Positions 7,499 through 15,666 of a stretch of 24,586 nucleotides of DNA are shown one piece after another. The position numbers were made by a program, and so were the translations under genes. Source of the DNA: JAFGTP01 sp964472715 (GTDB lineage: Bacteria; Fidelibacterota; UBA2242; JAFGTP01). The stretch lies in assembly GCA_964472715.1 (NCBI GenBank), contig CAYYMT010000047.1, positions 1-24,586 on the forward strand, given 5' to 3'. Numbering within the stretch: the first letter of the stretch is position 1; every line of letters begins with the position of its first letter. The notes under the pieces are model-generated. The model searched no databases, had not been told where the DNA came from, and saw only the letters and a program-made list of their open reading frames with translations.

Positions 7499-9079
7499 AT
7501 GGTAAACAACAAAATAATATTCAATACTTTTCTCATTTTCTTCTATTTATTAACCGGAATAGCAAGCGGGAATGCAACCAGGGACAGTTTTGGACATTTC
7601 AGCAGTCAGATATCAAAACCAACCCTGGCCCGGCCTTCCATGCCTTTGTCCTATACCTCCAGTTCAGGCAGCTTTAAATTTCACTATACATTGACGGGTT
7701 ATGATGCGATTGATTCCACCTGCACTAATGATCTGAATATCCCCGATTGGATATATGAAGCGGAATTGGCCGCTGAAAAAGGTTACCGTATTTTAGTAGA
7801 CACCTTAAAATTCGATCCGCCACCAACCGATGGTGATGAGTATGATATTTATTTTTTGAATCTTGGCAGACAATACGGCCAAACCTTTCCTGAAGATCCT
7901 GTTACAATGACTGATCGTTCGCATGATTTTACAAGCTATATGGTCATTGAAAATGATTTTAAAGGAAACTTTCAAACCCATGGGATTCAAGCGTTGCAAG
8001 TAACTATTGTTCATGAATACTTTCATGCAGTTCAGTTGGGATATGCATTCAACACCAACAATTATCTTCCGAAAATGTATTATGGCGATGCTTTCTTTTT
8101 GGAGTGGTCTTCTACCTGGTTTGAAGATTACTGTTATCCTGAAGTGAATGATTATATTGCCTATATTAATAATTTTGTATCTTATATGGATAATCCTATC
8201 TGGACATATAGTGGTAACTGGCACTATGGGGTTGCCGGATTTTTAAAATTTCTTGTTGATAATTACAGTACAGAGGTAATCACAAAGACATGGAATAAAA
8301 TTAAAGATGAGCAGCGTGCTTTTTTCGCACTTGAAGAAACCGTGGAAAAATTATCCGGCAGGTCTCTTCCGGATATCTATAATGAGTATTGTGCAAGACT
8401 TTTCTATAATGGCGCTAATTATGACTTGAACCGCTCTGTCAGTTCTGATGCTAGATTAATTAAAAAAGTATATATTGACTGGGGCAATCGCTATGAATAT
8501 GACAGATTTTTGAATATTCAAAGCAGCCTTCCGGTTTTCTCCACCTTACCTATTGAAATTACCTTTCTGAATAAAGATCATTTTGGATTGAAAAAAAACA
8601 AAATGTTCAATGATCAATTCATTGGCCGGTATGTATTAAATAGCAAGCAATCTCCAATTTTCAGTACTATAGACATAGAATCATCTCAATACATTGGGAA
8701 AAGTTCATTGCAAGACACATTCTTGCTATTCGTAACAAATCAGAATATAGAAGAATCGTCGGAACTGAATATACATCTTGAATATACTGAGCCCGAAAAT
8801 CTATTTTTTGTTCGCAAAATATTTCCGAATCCAATTGATGCCAACAATGATTTATCAGTTCAACTGACTACCAGTGAAACAACAGAAAAAATAGAAATGG
8901 AAATCTATAATTTGACCGGTCAAAAGGTACATAGAAAGACTTTTCAAAGATCAATCGATAATCACTATTCCTTGTCCCTGAGAAATCAAATAAATTATCC
9001 CTTAGCCAGCGGCATCTACCTGCTGAAAGTCAAAGCCGATGGGAAAGAAAAGGTGGAGAAATTTACGATCATAAAGTAA
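7499..9079 (+). CDS. Secreted zinc metalloprotease-like protein with T9SS-type C-terminal sorting domain (copy 2)
   Basis: A 526-residue paralogue of the preceding gene, collinear along its whole length. Residues ~1-23 are a hydrophobic signal peptide. The zinc motif is HEYFH (H172, E173, H176), and E202 in LEWSSTWFED is the likely third ligand, so the active-site residues are kept. The C-terminal domain starts IFPNPIDA (F442) and ends with the same tail as copy 1. The gene starts 10 bases after copy 1 stops, with no clear ribosome site, so it may depend on coupled translation. By eye it is richer in A/T-ending codons than copy 1, except in the last 71 coding bases before the final codon, which are identical to copy 1. 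The substrate is unknown. Confidence 0.78.
   Translation: MVNNKIIFNTFLIFFYLLTGIASGNATRDSFGHFSSQISKPTLARPSMPLSYTSSSGSFKFHYTLTGYDAIDSTCTNDLNIPDWIYEAELAAEKGYRILVDTLKFDPPPTDGDEYDIYFLNLGRQYGQTFPEDPVTMTDRSHDFTSYMVIENDFKGNFQTHGIQALQVTIVHEYFHAVQLGYAFNTNNYLPKMYYGDAFFLEWSSTWFEDYCYPEVNDYIAYINNFVSYMDNPIWTYSGNWHYGVAGFLKFLVDNYSTEVITKTWNKIKDEQRAFFALEETVEKLSGRSLPDIYNEYCARLFYNGANYDLNRSVSSDARLIKKVYIDWGNRYEYDRFLNIQSSLPVFSTLPIEITFLNKDHFGLKKNKMFNDQFIGRYVLNSKQSPIFSTIDIESSQYIGKSSLQDTFLLFVTNQNIEESSELNIHLEYTEPENLFFVRKIFPNPIDANNDLSVQLTTSETTEKIEMEIYNLTGQKVHRKTFQRSIDNHYSLSLRNQINYPLASGIYLLKVKADGKEKVEKFTIIK
8990..9075 (+). repeat. Near-identical C-terminal coding repeat, unit 2
   Basis: The partner of 7399-7484, at the end of the second metalloprotease gene. 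Identity stops one base before the end of the last sense codon (AAA in copy 1, AAG here), and the sequences after the stop codons are unrelated. Confidence 0.9.
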
Positions 9080-9162
9080 TATGCGATATACTAATAAAAA
9101 AATTCTCAGTCAAACCTCAGTGCCCTCTGTTTTGAATTAATATTTACCAGAAGGATAAGTGC

Positions 9163-9756
9163 ATGTACAAAGAAGTCACTGAAACAAGCTCGCTCCTGGA
9201 AAAGATCAAAAACTCCAAATTTTATGTCTTTTGCCATCCGGTGAAAAGTGTGGAAGAAGCCGACTCTATTGTACAGAAATATATTGATGAACATGGAAAA
9301 GCCAACCATGTCTGCCGCGCCTATCGCATTCTGACACCACAGGGTATCATCGCCTACAATACCGATGACGGTGAACCGGGCCGCAGTTCCGGTCCACCAA
9401 TTGAAGCGGCTATCGAAGGCCGTGATCTGGTGAATACACTGGTTGTGGTGGTGCGATATTTCGGCGGTACCAAACTGGGTGTCGGCGGACTGATACGCGC
9501 TTACGGCGGCTCAGCTGCAAAGCTTCTGGACCAGACCAAAACCCGCAAGATAATCAAGCATGCCATTATCAAAATCACCACACCCCACAAAAATTATTCA
9601 GACGTTATGTTTGTGATGGAACAAATGGATTTGAAATTTGATCAGGAATACAATGTTAACGGGGCGATTGTGCGGGTCAAAGTGCCGGCAAAAGAAGCCG
9701 AGGCGATTGTGTCAAGATTTGATCCTTTTCCCGCAATTGATGTAGAAATTGAATAA
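9163..9756 (+). CDS. yigZ: YigZ/IMPACT family protein
   Basis: A 197-residue protein of the conserved YigZ/IMPACT family. The N-terminal UPF0029 domain (residues ~20-125) shows FVCHPVKSVEEADSIV-like sequence (here FYVFCHPVKSVEEAD), TDDGEPGRSSGPP and the signature VVRYFGGTKLGVGGLIRAYG. The C-terminal ferredoxin-like domain (~130-197) is typical of bacterial YigZ. The eukaryotic homologue IMPACT regulates Gcn2; the bacterial role is not established, although ribosome or RNA association has been proposed. AGAAGGAT precedes the ATG. Its stop codon touches the 3' U tract of the RNA gene on the other strand. The family call is strong, the function unknown. Confidence 0.9.
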   Translation: MYKEVTETSSLLEKIKNSKFYVFCHPVKSVEEADSIVQKYIDEHGKANHVCRAYRILTPQGIIAYNTDDGEPGRSSGPPIEAAIEGRDLVNTLVVVVRYFGGTKLGVGGLIRAYGGSAAKLLDQTKTRKIIKHAIIKITTPHKNYSDVMFVMEQMDLKFDQEYNVNGAIVRVKVPAKEAEAIVSRFDPFPAIDVEIE

Positions 9757-9807
9757 AAAAATTCCTGTGACAAGCCTGGGATTAATGGAATCCTAGAGAT
9801 TCACAGT
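9755..9807 (-). terminator. Possible intrinsic terminator at the end of the 6S-like RNA
   Basis: On the minus strand CUGUGA (9806-9801) can pair with UCACAG (9770-9765), enclosing the inner stem AGGAUU/AAUCCC. The hairpin is followed by AA and seven U (9761-9755). This pairing competes with the long-range closing stem for the same UCACAG strand. Confidence 0.45.
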
Positions 9808-9935
9808 GGGCACCTCTCAACCAGATCAAGCTTCCAAGCGCAATGAAGGCATGCTTTAGCTGATTGAAGTACAGTTCCCAATTTGATAGTGTTGGTTCCA
9901 AAAATCGTCAAACTTAAATCACAGGAAATTATTTA
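9755..9935 (-). ncRNA. ssrS: Structured RNA, putative 6S RNA (RNA polymerase regulator)
   Basis: Read on the minus strand, 9930-9919 (AAUUUCCUGUGA) pairs with 9770-9759 (UCACAGGAAUUU) with one mismatch, giving a closing stem. Inside, CAACACUAUCAA (9894-9883) pairs with UUGAUCUGGUUG (9829-9818), as 4 and 5 base pairs around a 3x3 internal loop, starting an apical arm. Between the stems lies a large bubble, and its 3' side holds a small hairpin (GGAUU with AAUCC, within ~9777-9793). Closing stem, central bubble with a 3'-side hairpin, long apical arm and a length of 180-200 bases are the architecture of 6S RNA, which mimics an open promoter and holds sigma70-RNA polymerase. A promoter lies upstream and a seven-U tract follows the closing stem. 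No long reading frame occupies it. The structure is seen; the 6S identity is inference. Confidence 0.55.
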
Positions 9936-9958
9936 AAAAAGCATTATTTCTTATGTAA

Positions 9959-9987
9959 AATATAGCTAATATGTTCAAGATGTTCAA
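9959..9987 (-). promoter_or_regulatory. Candidate sigma70-type promoter of the 6S-like RNA
   Basis: On the minus strand: TTGAAC (9987-9982), a spacer of exactly 17 bases, then TATATT (9964-9959). The expected start is near 9952, giving a primary transcript of about 198 bases down to the U tract and a ~20-base leader before the closing stem. It lies between the mazG stop and the RNA, so it can serve nothing else on this strand. Confidence 0.5.
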
Positions 9988-9999
9988 TGGTTAAATTGA

Positions 10000-10785
10000 T
10001 TATTTGTGGTTTTTCTTGGCCGCTTCCCAAATACGGTCCAATTCATCGAGGCTCATGTCTTTAAATTCCAAGCTTCGGGCTTCCAGATGCTGTTCAATCT
10101 GACGAAAACGCTGAATAAATTTTCTATTGGTACGTTTGAGGGCTTCCTCCGGATTGGTCTTAAGAAAGCGGGAAAGATTGACGACAGAAAACAGGACATC
10201 TCCCATCTCGTCTTCGATTTTATCGATATTTTTATGGTCGATAGCTTCTTTTAACTCATCAATTTCTTCATCCAGTTTTTCCCAGACATATTTAATGTCA
10301 TCCCACTCAAAGTTGACTTCCGCGGCCCGTTCCTGAATGCGACGCGCCTGCAGCAGGGCCGGTAAACTTTTTGGCAATCCTTCCATCAGTGAATCACGGC
10401 CTTCCGCTTTTTTGATCTCTTCCCAGTTTTTCTTGATGTCACGGACACCGTCAACTGTTGTATCGCCAAATACATGAGGATGCCGCCGTTCCAATTTATC
10501 GGATATGTGATCAATGGATTCCGCCAGGTGAAAATCCTCATTTTCATCCCCCAGTTCCGCCTGAAAGACAATGTGAAGCAAGAGGTCGCCTAATTCTTCC
10601 TTTATTTTTTGCGGGTCTTCTTCATTAATGGATTCGATCACTTCATAGGCTTCTTCCAGCAGATAGGGACGGAGGGATTTTGAGGTTTGCGCCCGGTCCC
10701 ACTCACATCCATCGGGACTGCGCAATTTTTTAACAATGGTGATCAGCCGTTGCAGAGATTCGGAGGCCTGATTCATTTTTTTCAT
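10000..10785 (-). CDS. mazG: Nucleoside triphosphate pyrophosphohydrolase MazG
   Basis: MazG hydrolyses nucleoside triphosphates to monophosphates and pyrophosphate, cleaning the nucleotide pool and, in E. coli, lowering ppGpp. The 261-residue protein is close to the E. coli length and has two MazG domains. The N-terminal one contains CEWDRAQTSKSLRPYLLEEA, whose EExxE-type acidic residues coordinate Mg, and EELGDLLLHIVFQAEL. The second, around residues 165-230, contains EWDDIKYVWEKLDEEIDELK and EDEMGDVLFSVVNLSRFLK. The start ATG overlaps the ybeY stop by four bases (ATGA), so translation is coupled. It is the last protein gene of a six-gene cluster that includes rnpB. Identification is secure. 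Confidence 0.95.
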   Translation of the reverse strand: MKKMNQASESLQRLITIVKKLRSPDGCEWDRAQTSKSLRPYLLEEAYEVIESINEEDPQKIKEELGDLLLHIVFQAELGDENEDFHLAESIDHISDKLERRHPHVFGDTTVDGVRDIKKNWEEIKKAEGRDSLMEGLPKSLPALLQARRIQERAAEVNFEWDDIKYVWEKLDEEIDELKEAIDHKNIDKIEDEMGDVLFSVVNLSRFLKTNPEEALKRTNRKFIQRFRQIEQHLEARSLEFKDMSLDELDRIWEAAKKNHK

Positions 10786-11231
10786 TGCTCTTTTACTGAC
10801 AATATACCTTCATAATCAAACAGATTGATATACTGTTCCTGAATTTCAAACATTTTTTGTCTTAACTGGTCTTTGTGGTCTTCATACCCCAGCAGATGCA
10901 GGACACTATGGACAATCACATTGGCGCATTCCCGGTCCAGGCTGATCTTAAGGTCTTCGGCATTGCCGGCAATGCTATCCGCACTGAGATACATTTCACC
11001 TTCAATCGGTTCTTCTACATCATTCAGATTGAAAGTAATCGTATCTGTCAGAACATCTTCATCAAAAAACTGTTGTTTGAGTTTGTTAATATAGTCATCA
11101 TTAGCCAGAATCAATGAAATTTCCTCGACATCAAATCGCTCACAATTGAGCACATAAAGGATTAATTCCCGTGCCAATTCTTCATTAAGACAATAGTTAT
11201 CAGTCAGATTTGTAGTGTTAATTTGTGGCAT
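10782..11231 (-). CDS. ybeY: Endoribonuclease YbeY (rRNA maturation factor)
   Basis: YbeY is a single-strand metallo-endoribonuclease needed for 16S rRNA 3' maturation and ribosome quality control. The 149-residue protein ends with the zinc site HSVLHLLGYEDH (H108, H112, H119). In E. coli YbeY the third histidine follows after five residues (GYDH); here one residue more separates it (GYEDH). Other family features are NDDYINKLKQQFF and TDTITFNL. The start lies 14 bases inside the end of the upstream pgpH-like gene, and the stop overlaps mazG by four bases, so all three are translationally linked. The pgpH-ybeY order is common in bacteria. Identification is secure. Confidence 0.93.
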   Translation of the reverse strand: MPQINTTNLTDNYCLNEELARELILYVLNCERFDVEEISLILANDDYINKLKQQFFDEDVLTDTITFNLNDVEEPIEGEMYLSADSIAGNAEDLKISLDRECANVIVHSVLHLLGYEDHKDQLRQKMFEIQEQYINLFDYEGILSVKEQ

Positions 11232-13545
11232 TTTTTTTGGCTTGTTTTTCGGTTTTCTTTTCTTTTTCAGGATATTCCGGCCGCAGGTGATAGATCGATT
11301 TTAAAACCGGTAAAATACCTGTATTGGTTTTTATATCTCCTTTTATCTTATTCAAATCAGAAAAGGTCAACGGACAATTATCCAATTGTCCTTCTTCCAG
11401 TCTTTTTGCTATGATCATATCAATGATCTTGATAATATTGCCGATTGTCGGCTTTTCAATAGAACGGCAGGCGGCTTCAACAGATTCAACGATCATCACA
11501 ATTCCGGTTTCTTTGGTGTTCGGTTTTGGTCCCGGATATTCAAAATCGGCTTCATTAATATCACCGGGGTCTTCAGCCTGATTTTGGGCCCGGTTCAGAA
11601 AATATTCCACTTTTGTGGTGCCATGGTGAGTGGGAATAAAATCCGCCACCACTTTTGGTAATTTATATTCTTTGGCTAATTTTTGTCCTTCTTTAACATG
11701 ATTGATAATGATAAGCGCGCTCATATTCGGCGCCAGGTTATCATGTTTATTGGATATATAAGACTGGTTTTCCACAAAATACTCAGGCTTCAATATTTTT
11801 CCCACATCATGGTAATAGGAACCCACCCGCGCCATCAGGGCATTAGCGCCAACAGCGTCAGCTGCCGCTTCCGCCAGGTTTCCCACCTGGATACAATGGG
11901 CAAAAGTGCCGGGAGCATTTTTTGATAATCGCTTGAGCAAGGGATGATTAAAATCCGCCAGTTCCAGTAATGTCAGGTCTGTAGTCAGGTCAAAGGGTTT
12001 CTCAATCAGTCCGATAAATCCATAAGTGAGAAAGGGCGCGACAATACCGTTGATTCCGGCGTAAAGGAAATGATGACCAATGGATGTGAAGGAGGAAAAT
12101 TGTAATAATTCTGAAACAGCTATGGAGAAAAAATATCCCAGTACAATATAAATAATAGACAGAAATAACTGGGAGCGGTTCCTTAATTTCCGAACGGAAT
12201 AAATGGCAAAAGAACTGACAAAAATTGAGATGATGATAAAATAAACATCGCCGCCGATTTGTGTTCCCACCAGAATACTGATACAGGTGGTGCCCACAAA
12301 AGCAATTTTCGGATCAAATAAAATTGTCAGCATCATAGCGGATATAGTGATCGGAATTGCATACTCGGAAATATTAAACTGGTATTTAAACAGGAAAGCG
12401 AGTATCACCTGAAAGAGGATCAATATACCGATGAGTGTCATCTTTTTCACCTGTTTGGTGATTCCCGGTTTGTAGGCCAGCAGAAAGGTCACCAAAAAAG
12501 ATAACACAATACCAACCAGAGTGAAGTGTCCGATAAAGATCATCGGGTCTCCAATGATCGGGATAAACTTTCGAATGCCGCCCTTTTCCTCCGCCCGCTT
12601 GGCGCGTTCCCGTGATAGCGACCGCAATTTCCGGAATATTTCCTGGGTTACTTTTGTATTGGCATCAACTATTTTTTCATTTTCCAGAACAATTCCCTGA
12701 CTGACCGGCACTTTTTTAATGGCTTCTTTCTGGCGTTTTTGGGTGGTTTTTTCATCGTAAACCAGGTTCGGTTCAAAAAAGTGTATTGCCAACGCATGGG
12801 CTAATTCCAGGGTTTCTCCATCAAATTCTTTGGCTAAGTCTTTTTTCAGAGATACCCAGGCATCCTGTAAATTTAAAATATTTTCCGGATATTCTATTAA
12901 CTCTTCACCATCCGTCTGAATGAGTATTTTCTCCGATGTTATTTCCTGAGTACTAATATCTGAAGTAAAATCCTGGTAATTGCGTTTGATCGATTTTTTA
13001 ACATCAAGAAACAGATCATTATCAAACACATCTAAATTGAATTCAATAAAGCGCCCCAGTTCGGAGCCGACTAAAATATCATATTTGTTCAACAGGCTGT
13101 TCTTTTTGCTGATATAATTTAAAGAGTCAGCAATATATCGCTTATCCGTATCGGCTGATGCCTTATCTTTGATTGTATTGCGGCTTTTTTGAAAATCCCG
13201 GCGGGCCTTGCGCAACCCTTCAATATCTGTCTGAAATTCATCTATTTCCTCTATCACCTCTTGCTGCACTTCCTCTTCGTAAGCAAAAACAAACGGCGTT
13301 TTCTTGAGAATGTTTTCCCGTTCCTGCTGGAGAGTTTCTTCAGATTTCAGAATGGGAAAGGTAAAGGGTGCAATGACATTTTCATGGGTAATGCTGTTGA
13401 GTTCATACTGATAATCCCGGTATTGATTTTTTTGGAAAAACAATGAGGTGACCAGAACAATCAAGAACAATACGCCCAGTACGGGAAGAGGAATATTCTT
13501 AAATTTCAGATCTAATATTGATGTTTTTTTTCTTGCTCTAAACAT
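11218..13545 (-). CDS. pgpH: PgpH-type 7TM-HD membrane phosphodiesterase (c-di-AMP hydrolase family)
   Basis: A 775-residue membrane protein with the layout of Listeria PgpH/YqfF. Residues ~18-35 form a first membrane segment (VLGVLFLIVLVTSLFF). Residues ~36-325 are an extracytoplasmic 7TMR-HDED domain rich in charged helices. Then come about seven membrane segments (~330-540) and a cytoplasmic HD domain (~555-725) with APGTFAHCIQVGNLAEAAAD and YYHDVGK (H579, D580), followed by the metal-site HHGTT. Characterised relatives hydrolyse c-di-AMP to pApA. No c-di-AMP synthase is in this window. The ATG at 13545 lacks a close ribosome site: AAGGAT lies ~20 bases upstream. It sits between recJ and ybeY. 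The family call is strong; the substrate is by homology. Confidence 0.9.
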   Translation of the reverse strand: MFRARKKTSILDLKFKNIPLPVLGVLFLIVLVTSLFFQKNQYRDYQYELNSITHENVIAPFTFPILKSEETLQQERENILKKTPFVFAYEEEVQQEVIEEIDEFQTDIEGLRKARRDFQKSRNTIKDKASADTDKRYIADSLNYISKKNSLLNKYDILVGSELGRFIEFNLDVFDNDLFLDVKKSIKRNYQDFTSDISTQEITSEKILIQTDGEELIEYPENILNLQDAWVSLKKDLAKEFDGETLELAHALAIHFFEPNLVYDEKTTQKRQKEAIKKVPVSQGIVLENEKIVDANTKVTQEIFRKLRSLSRERAKRAEEKGGIRKFIPIIGDPMIFIGHFTLVGIVLSFLVTFLLAYKPGITKQVKKMTLIGILILFQVILAFLFKYQFNISEYAIPITISAMMLTILFDPKIAFVGTTCISILVGTQIGGDVYFIIISIFVSSFAIYSVRKLRNRSQLFLSIIYIVLGYFFSIAVSELLQFSSFTSIGHHFLYAGINGIVAPFLTYGFIGLIEKPFDLTTDLTLLELADFNHPLLKRLSKNAPGTFAHCIQVGNLAEAAADAVGANALMARVGSYYHDVGKILKPEYFVENQSYISNKHDNLAPNMSALIIINHVKEGQKLAKEYKLPKVVADFIPTHHGTTKVEYFLNRAQNQAEDPGDINEADFEYPGPKPNTKETGIVMIVESVEAACRSIEKPTIGNIIKIIDMIIAKRLEEGQLDNCPLTFSDLNKIKGDIKTNTGILPVLKSIYHLRPEYPEKEKKTEKQAKKNATN

Positions 13546-13584
13546 AATATTGTTTTTTTAAATTCATCCTTAAAATAAGAACTT

Positions 13585-15279
13585 TTATTCAGAATACTTA
13601 ATATCTTTTACATTTAACTGAATTTCCCGCAGCCCGCGGTATTCATTTTCTTCAATAACAAAGGCGATATCCAGCGGTCTGTTACTGATCAGTAACTCGT
13701 AATATTTACCCAGTTTCCAACCTATGGCGCTGATCACAATCTTATTCTGGCAGGCGCGGAACTTGACATGTTTTTCCCCAATGATCCTGGGTATTCCGGA
13801 AATAGTAACATTCCGGCTGATCAGTTTGGGCCGCATATTGGCCGGGCCAAAAGGCGCCATTTTATTGAGATAATAAATATTTTGCTGATTGATATCAAGA
13901 AAAGAAATTTCAGAATCTATTTCCAGTACCGGCTTTAACATTTCATCGGTTATTTGCGAATTGGCCACTTCTTTCATTTTTTTAGCGAACAATTCAATCT
14001 TGTCTTCTTTGATCGTCAGGCCGGCCGCCATAACATGACCACCGTAATTTTCCAGATAGCCGGAGCATTCTTTTAACGCGTCATGGAGGTCAAAGGATTT
14101 GATACTCCGTCCTGATCCGCGTCCAACACCTTTATCAATAGAGATCATGATTACCGGGCGGTTATACATTTCTTTCAGTTTTGAGGCAACAATTCCAATG
14201 ACCCCCTGGTGCCAACCATTCTTATGAAGAATAATGATTTTATCCTTTTCCAAATCCTGGGAATATTTCAGCTCCATAATGGCTGCATCAACCGTTTTTC
14301 GTTCAATATTCCGGCGCTCCAGGTTAATCTTGTCCAAATTTTGTGCGATCATCCCGGCTTCATTGGGATTTTCACTGATCAGTAATTTCACAGCCTGGGA
14401 AGCTTCATCCAAGCGGCCGGCGGCATTGATTCGCGGAGCCGCTCCAAAAACAATATTTGAGACGCGAATATTCTGATTTTCCGAAAAATTTGACACTTTT
14501 AATAATGACTGAATACCGGTTTTACGGGTGCCGCTCATCCGTCGTAAACCTTCGGATACAAGGATACGGTTTTCATCCACCAGGGGTACAATATCCGCGG
14601 CCGTACCGATTGCCACCAGATCCAAATGTTTAAAAAGCGCTTCTTCATTAAAATCAAATTCAGTGATCAGAGCCTGTAAAAATTTAAAGGCCACACCGGC
14701 ACCGCATAGTTCTTTGAAAGGATAGTCACAATCTTTACGCTTGGGGTCAACAATAGCAATGGCATTGGGCAATATTTCCATGGGTTCATGGTGGTCTGTG
14801 ATGACCACGTCGATATTGTTTGCCCTGGCATATTCCACTTCATCAATGGCATTGATCCCGCAATCACAGGTCAGGATAACATTGACTCCTTTTTCTATTG
14901 CCAGATTTATACCGGTTACAGAGAGGCCATAGCCTTCATTTTCCCGATTGGGAATATAAAAGTCAGGGTTCATCCCCAGTTCCTGCAGTGCCAGGATTAA
15001 TAGCGCGGTTGAAGTTGTTCCGTCAACATCATAATCACCAAAGACAAGAATTTTTTCTTTTTTCTCTACAGCAGTCTTAATTCGCTCAACAGCCCGGTCC
15101 ATATCTTTCATCAAAAAGGGGTCATAGAGTTTATCCAGTGTGGGATTTAAAAACTGCTCAATATCTTCAATCCCTTTATTGATAAGGATTCTACTGATCA
15201 GCGGTGATAAATTATGTTTCTTGGCAACTTCTTCAACTTTCTTGCTATCTGCTTTTTTAATTTTCCATTTATAATTCAT
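13585..15279 (-). CDS. recJ: Single-stranded-DNA exonuclease RecJ
   Basis: RecJ is a 5'-3' single-strand DNA exonuclease in recombination repair and mismatch repair. The 564-residue protein is of normal length. The DHH-phosphoesterase core has DYDVDGTTST (starting D82), the CDCG motif and DHH at 162-164 (TDHHEPM). The DHHA1 domain contains WHQGVIGIVASKLKE, GVGRGSGRSIKSFD and GGHVMAAGLTI. The C-terminal OB region ends the protein. The start codon lies 16 bases after the 3' end of rnpB, with no Shine-Dalgarno and no terminator between them, so it probably relies on read-through from rnpB. Identification is secure. Confidence 0.95.
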   Translation of the reverse strand: MNYKWKIKKADSKKVEEVAKKHNLSPLISRILINKGIEDIEQFLNPTLDKLYDPFLMKDMDRAVERIKTAVEKKEKILVFGDYDVDGTTSTALLILALQELGMNPDFYIPNRENEGYGLSVTGINLAIEKGVNVILTCDCGINAIDEVEYARANNIDVVITDHHEPMEILPNAIAIVDPKRKDCDYPFKELCGAGVAFKFLQALITEFDFNEEALFKHLDLVAIGTAADIVPLVDENRILVSEGLRRMSGTRKTGIQSLLKVSNFSENQNIRVSNIVFGAAPRINAAGRLDEASQAVKLLISENPNEAGMIAQNLDKINLERRNIERKTVDAAIMELKYSQDLEKDKIIILHKNGWHQGVIGIVASKLKEMYNRPVIMISIDKGVGRGSGRSIKSFDLHDALKECSGYLENYGGHVMAAGLTIKEDKIELFAKKMKEVANSQITDEMLKPVLEIDSEISFLDINQQNIYYLNKMAPFGPANMRPKLISRNVTISGIPRIIGEKHVKFRACQNKIVISAIGWKLGKYYELLISNRPLDIAFVIEENEYRGLREIQLNVKDIKYSE

Positions 15280-15295
15280 ATTTTTTTTAAATAAT

Positions 15296-15666
15296 GAAGC
15301 CGATCGATAAGCCGGATTCTGTACCTGAAAACAGGCTAACAGTCATTTGTCTACAATACACTTTGCAGTGCAAGTTAAGCGATCTACCCGAGCAATAACG
15401 AACGAGCCATTCATTGCTCTGCTTGATCTTGCTCCGGATGGGGTTTACCAGGCTCCCGATTTCGCAACCGGGACGGTGCGCTCTTACTTTAATCCCGTTT
15501 AATCACAGGACGCACCATTTCACCCTTACCCCGGTCAATGACCGGGACGGTATATTTTCTGTGGCACTTTCCTCTTTTTTCAAAGATCCCGTATTACGGG
15601 ACATCCTGCTCTGTGGAGTCCGGACTTTCCTCCCCGACATGTCGGGACGACTGTCTGATCGACTTC
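15296..15666 (-). ncRNA. rnpB: RNase P RNA, bacterial type A
   Basis: The catalytic RNA that trims the 5' ends of pre-tRNAs. On the minus strand the P1 stem pairs GAAGUCGAUC (15666-15657) with GAUCGGCUUC (15305-15296). Next come P3 (CCCGAC/GUCGGG), then the conserved P4 5' strand GAGGAAAGUCCGGACUCC at ~15640-15623, P12 (CCCGUAAUACGGG), AAAUGGUGCG, and the L15 loop GGUAAACCCC that binds the tRNA CCA end. The 3' conserved block ACAGAAUCCGGCUUAU closes the molecule. The length of ~371 bases fits type A. Its first two bases overlap the stop codon of the upstream zinc-ribbon gene. Exact ends are inferred from P1. Identification is secure. Confidence 0.97.

Noticed and set aside
9755..9935. A miniature inverted-repeat transposable element, because the region is bounded by a 12-bp imperfect inverted repeat
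   Set aside because: No target-site duplication is apparent, and the nested internal pairing, promoter and U tract on one strand fit an RNA gene better; not fully excluded.
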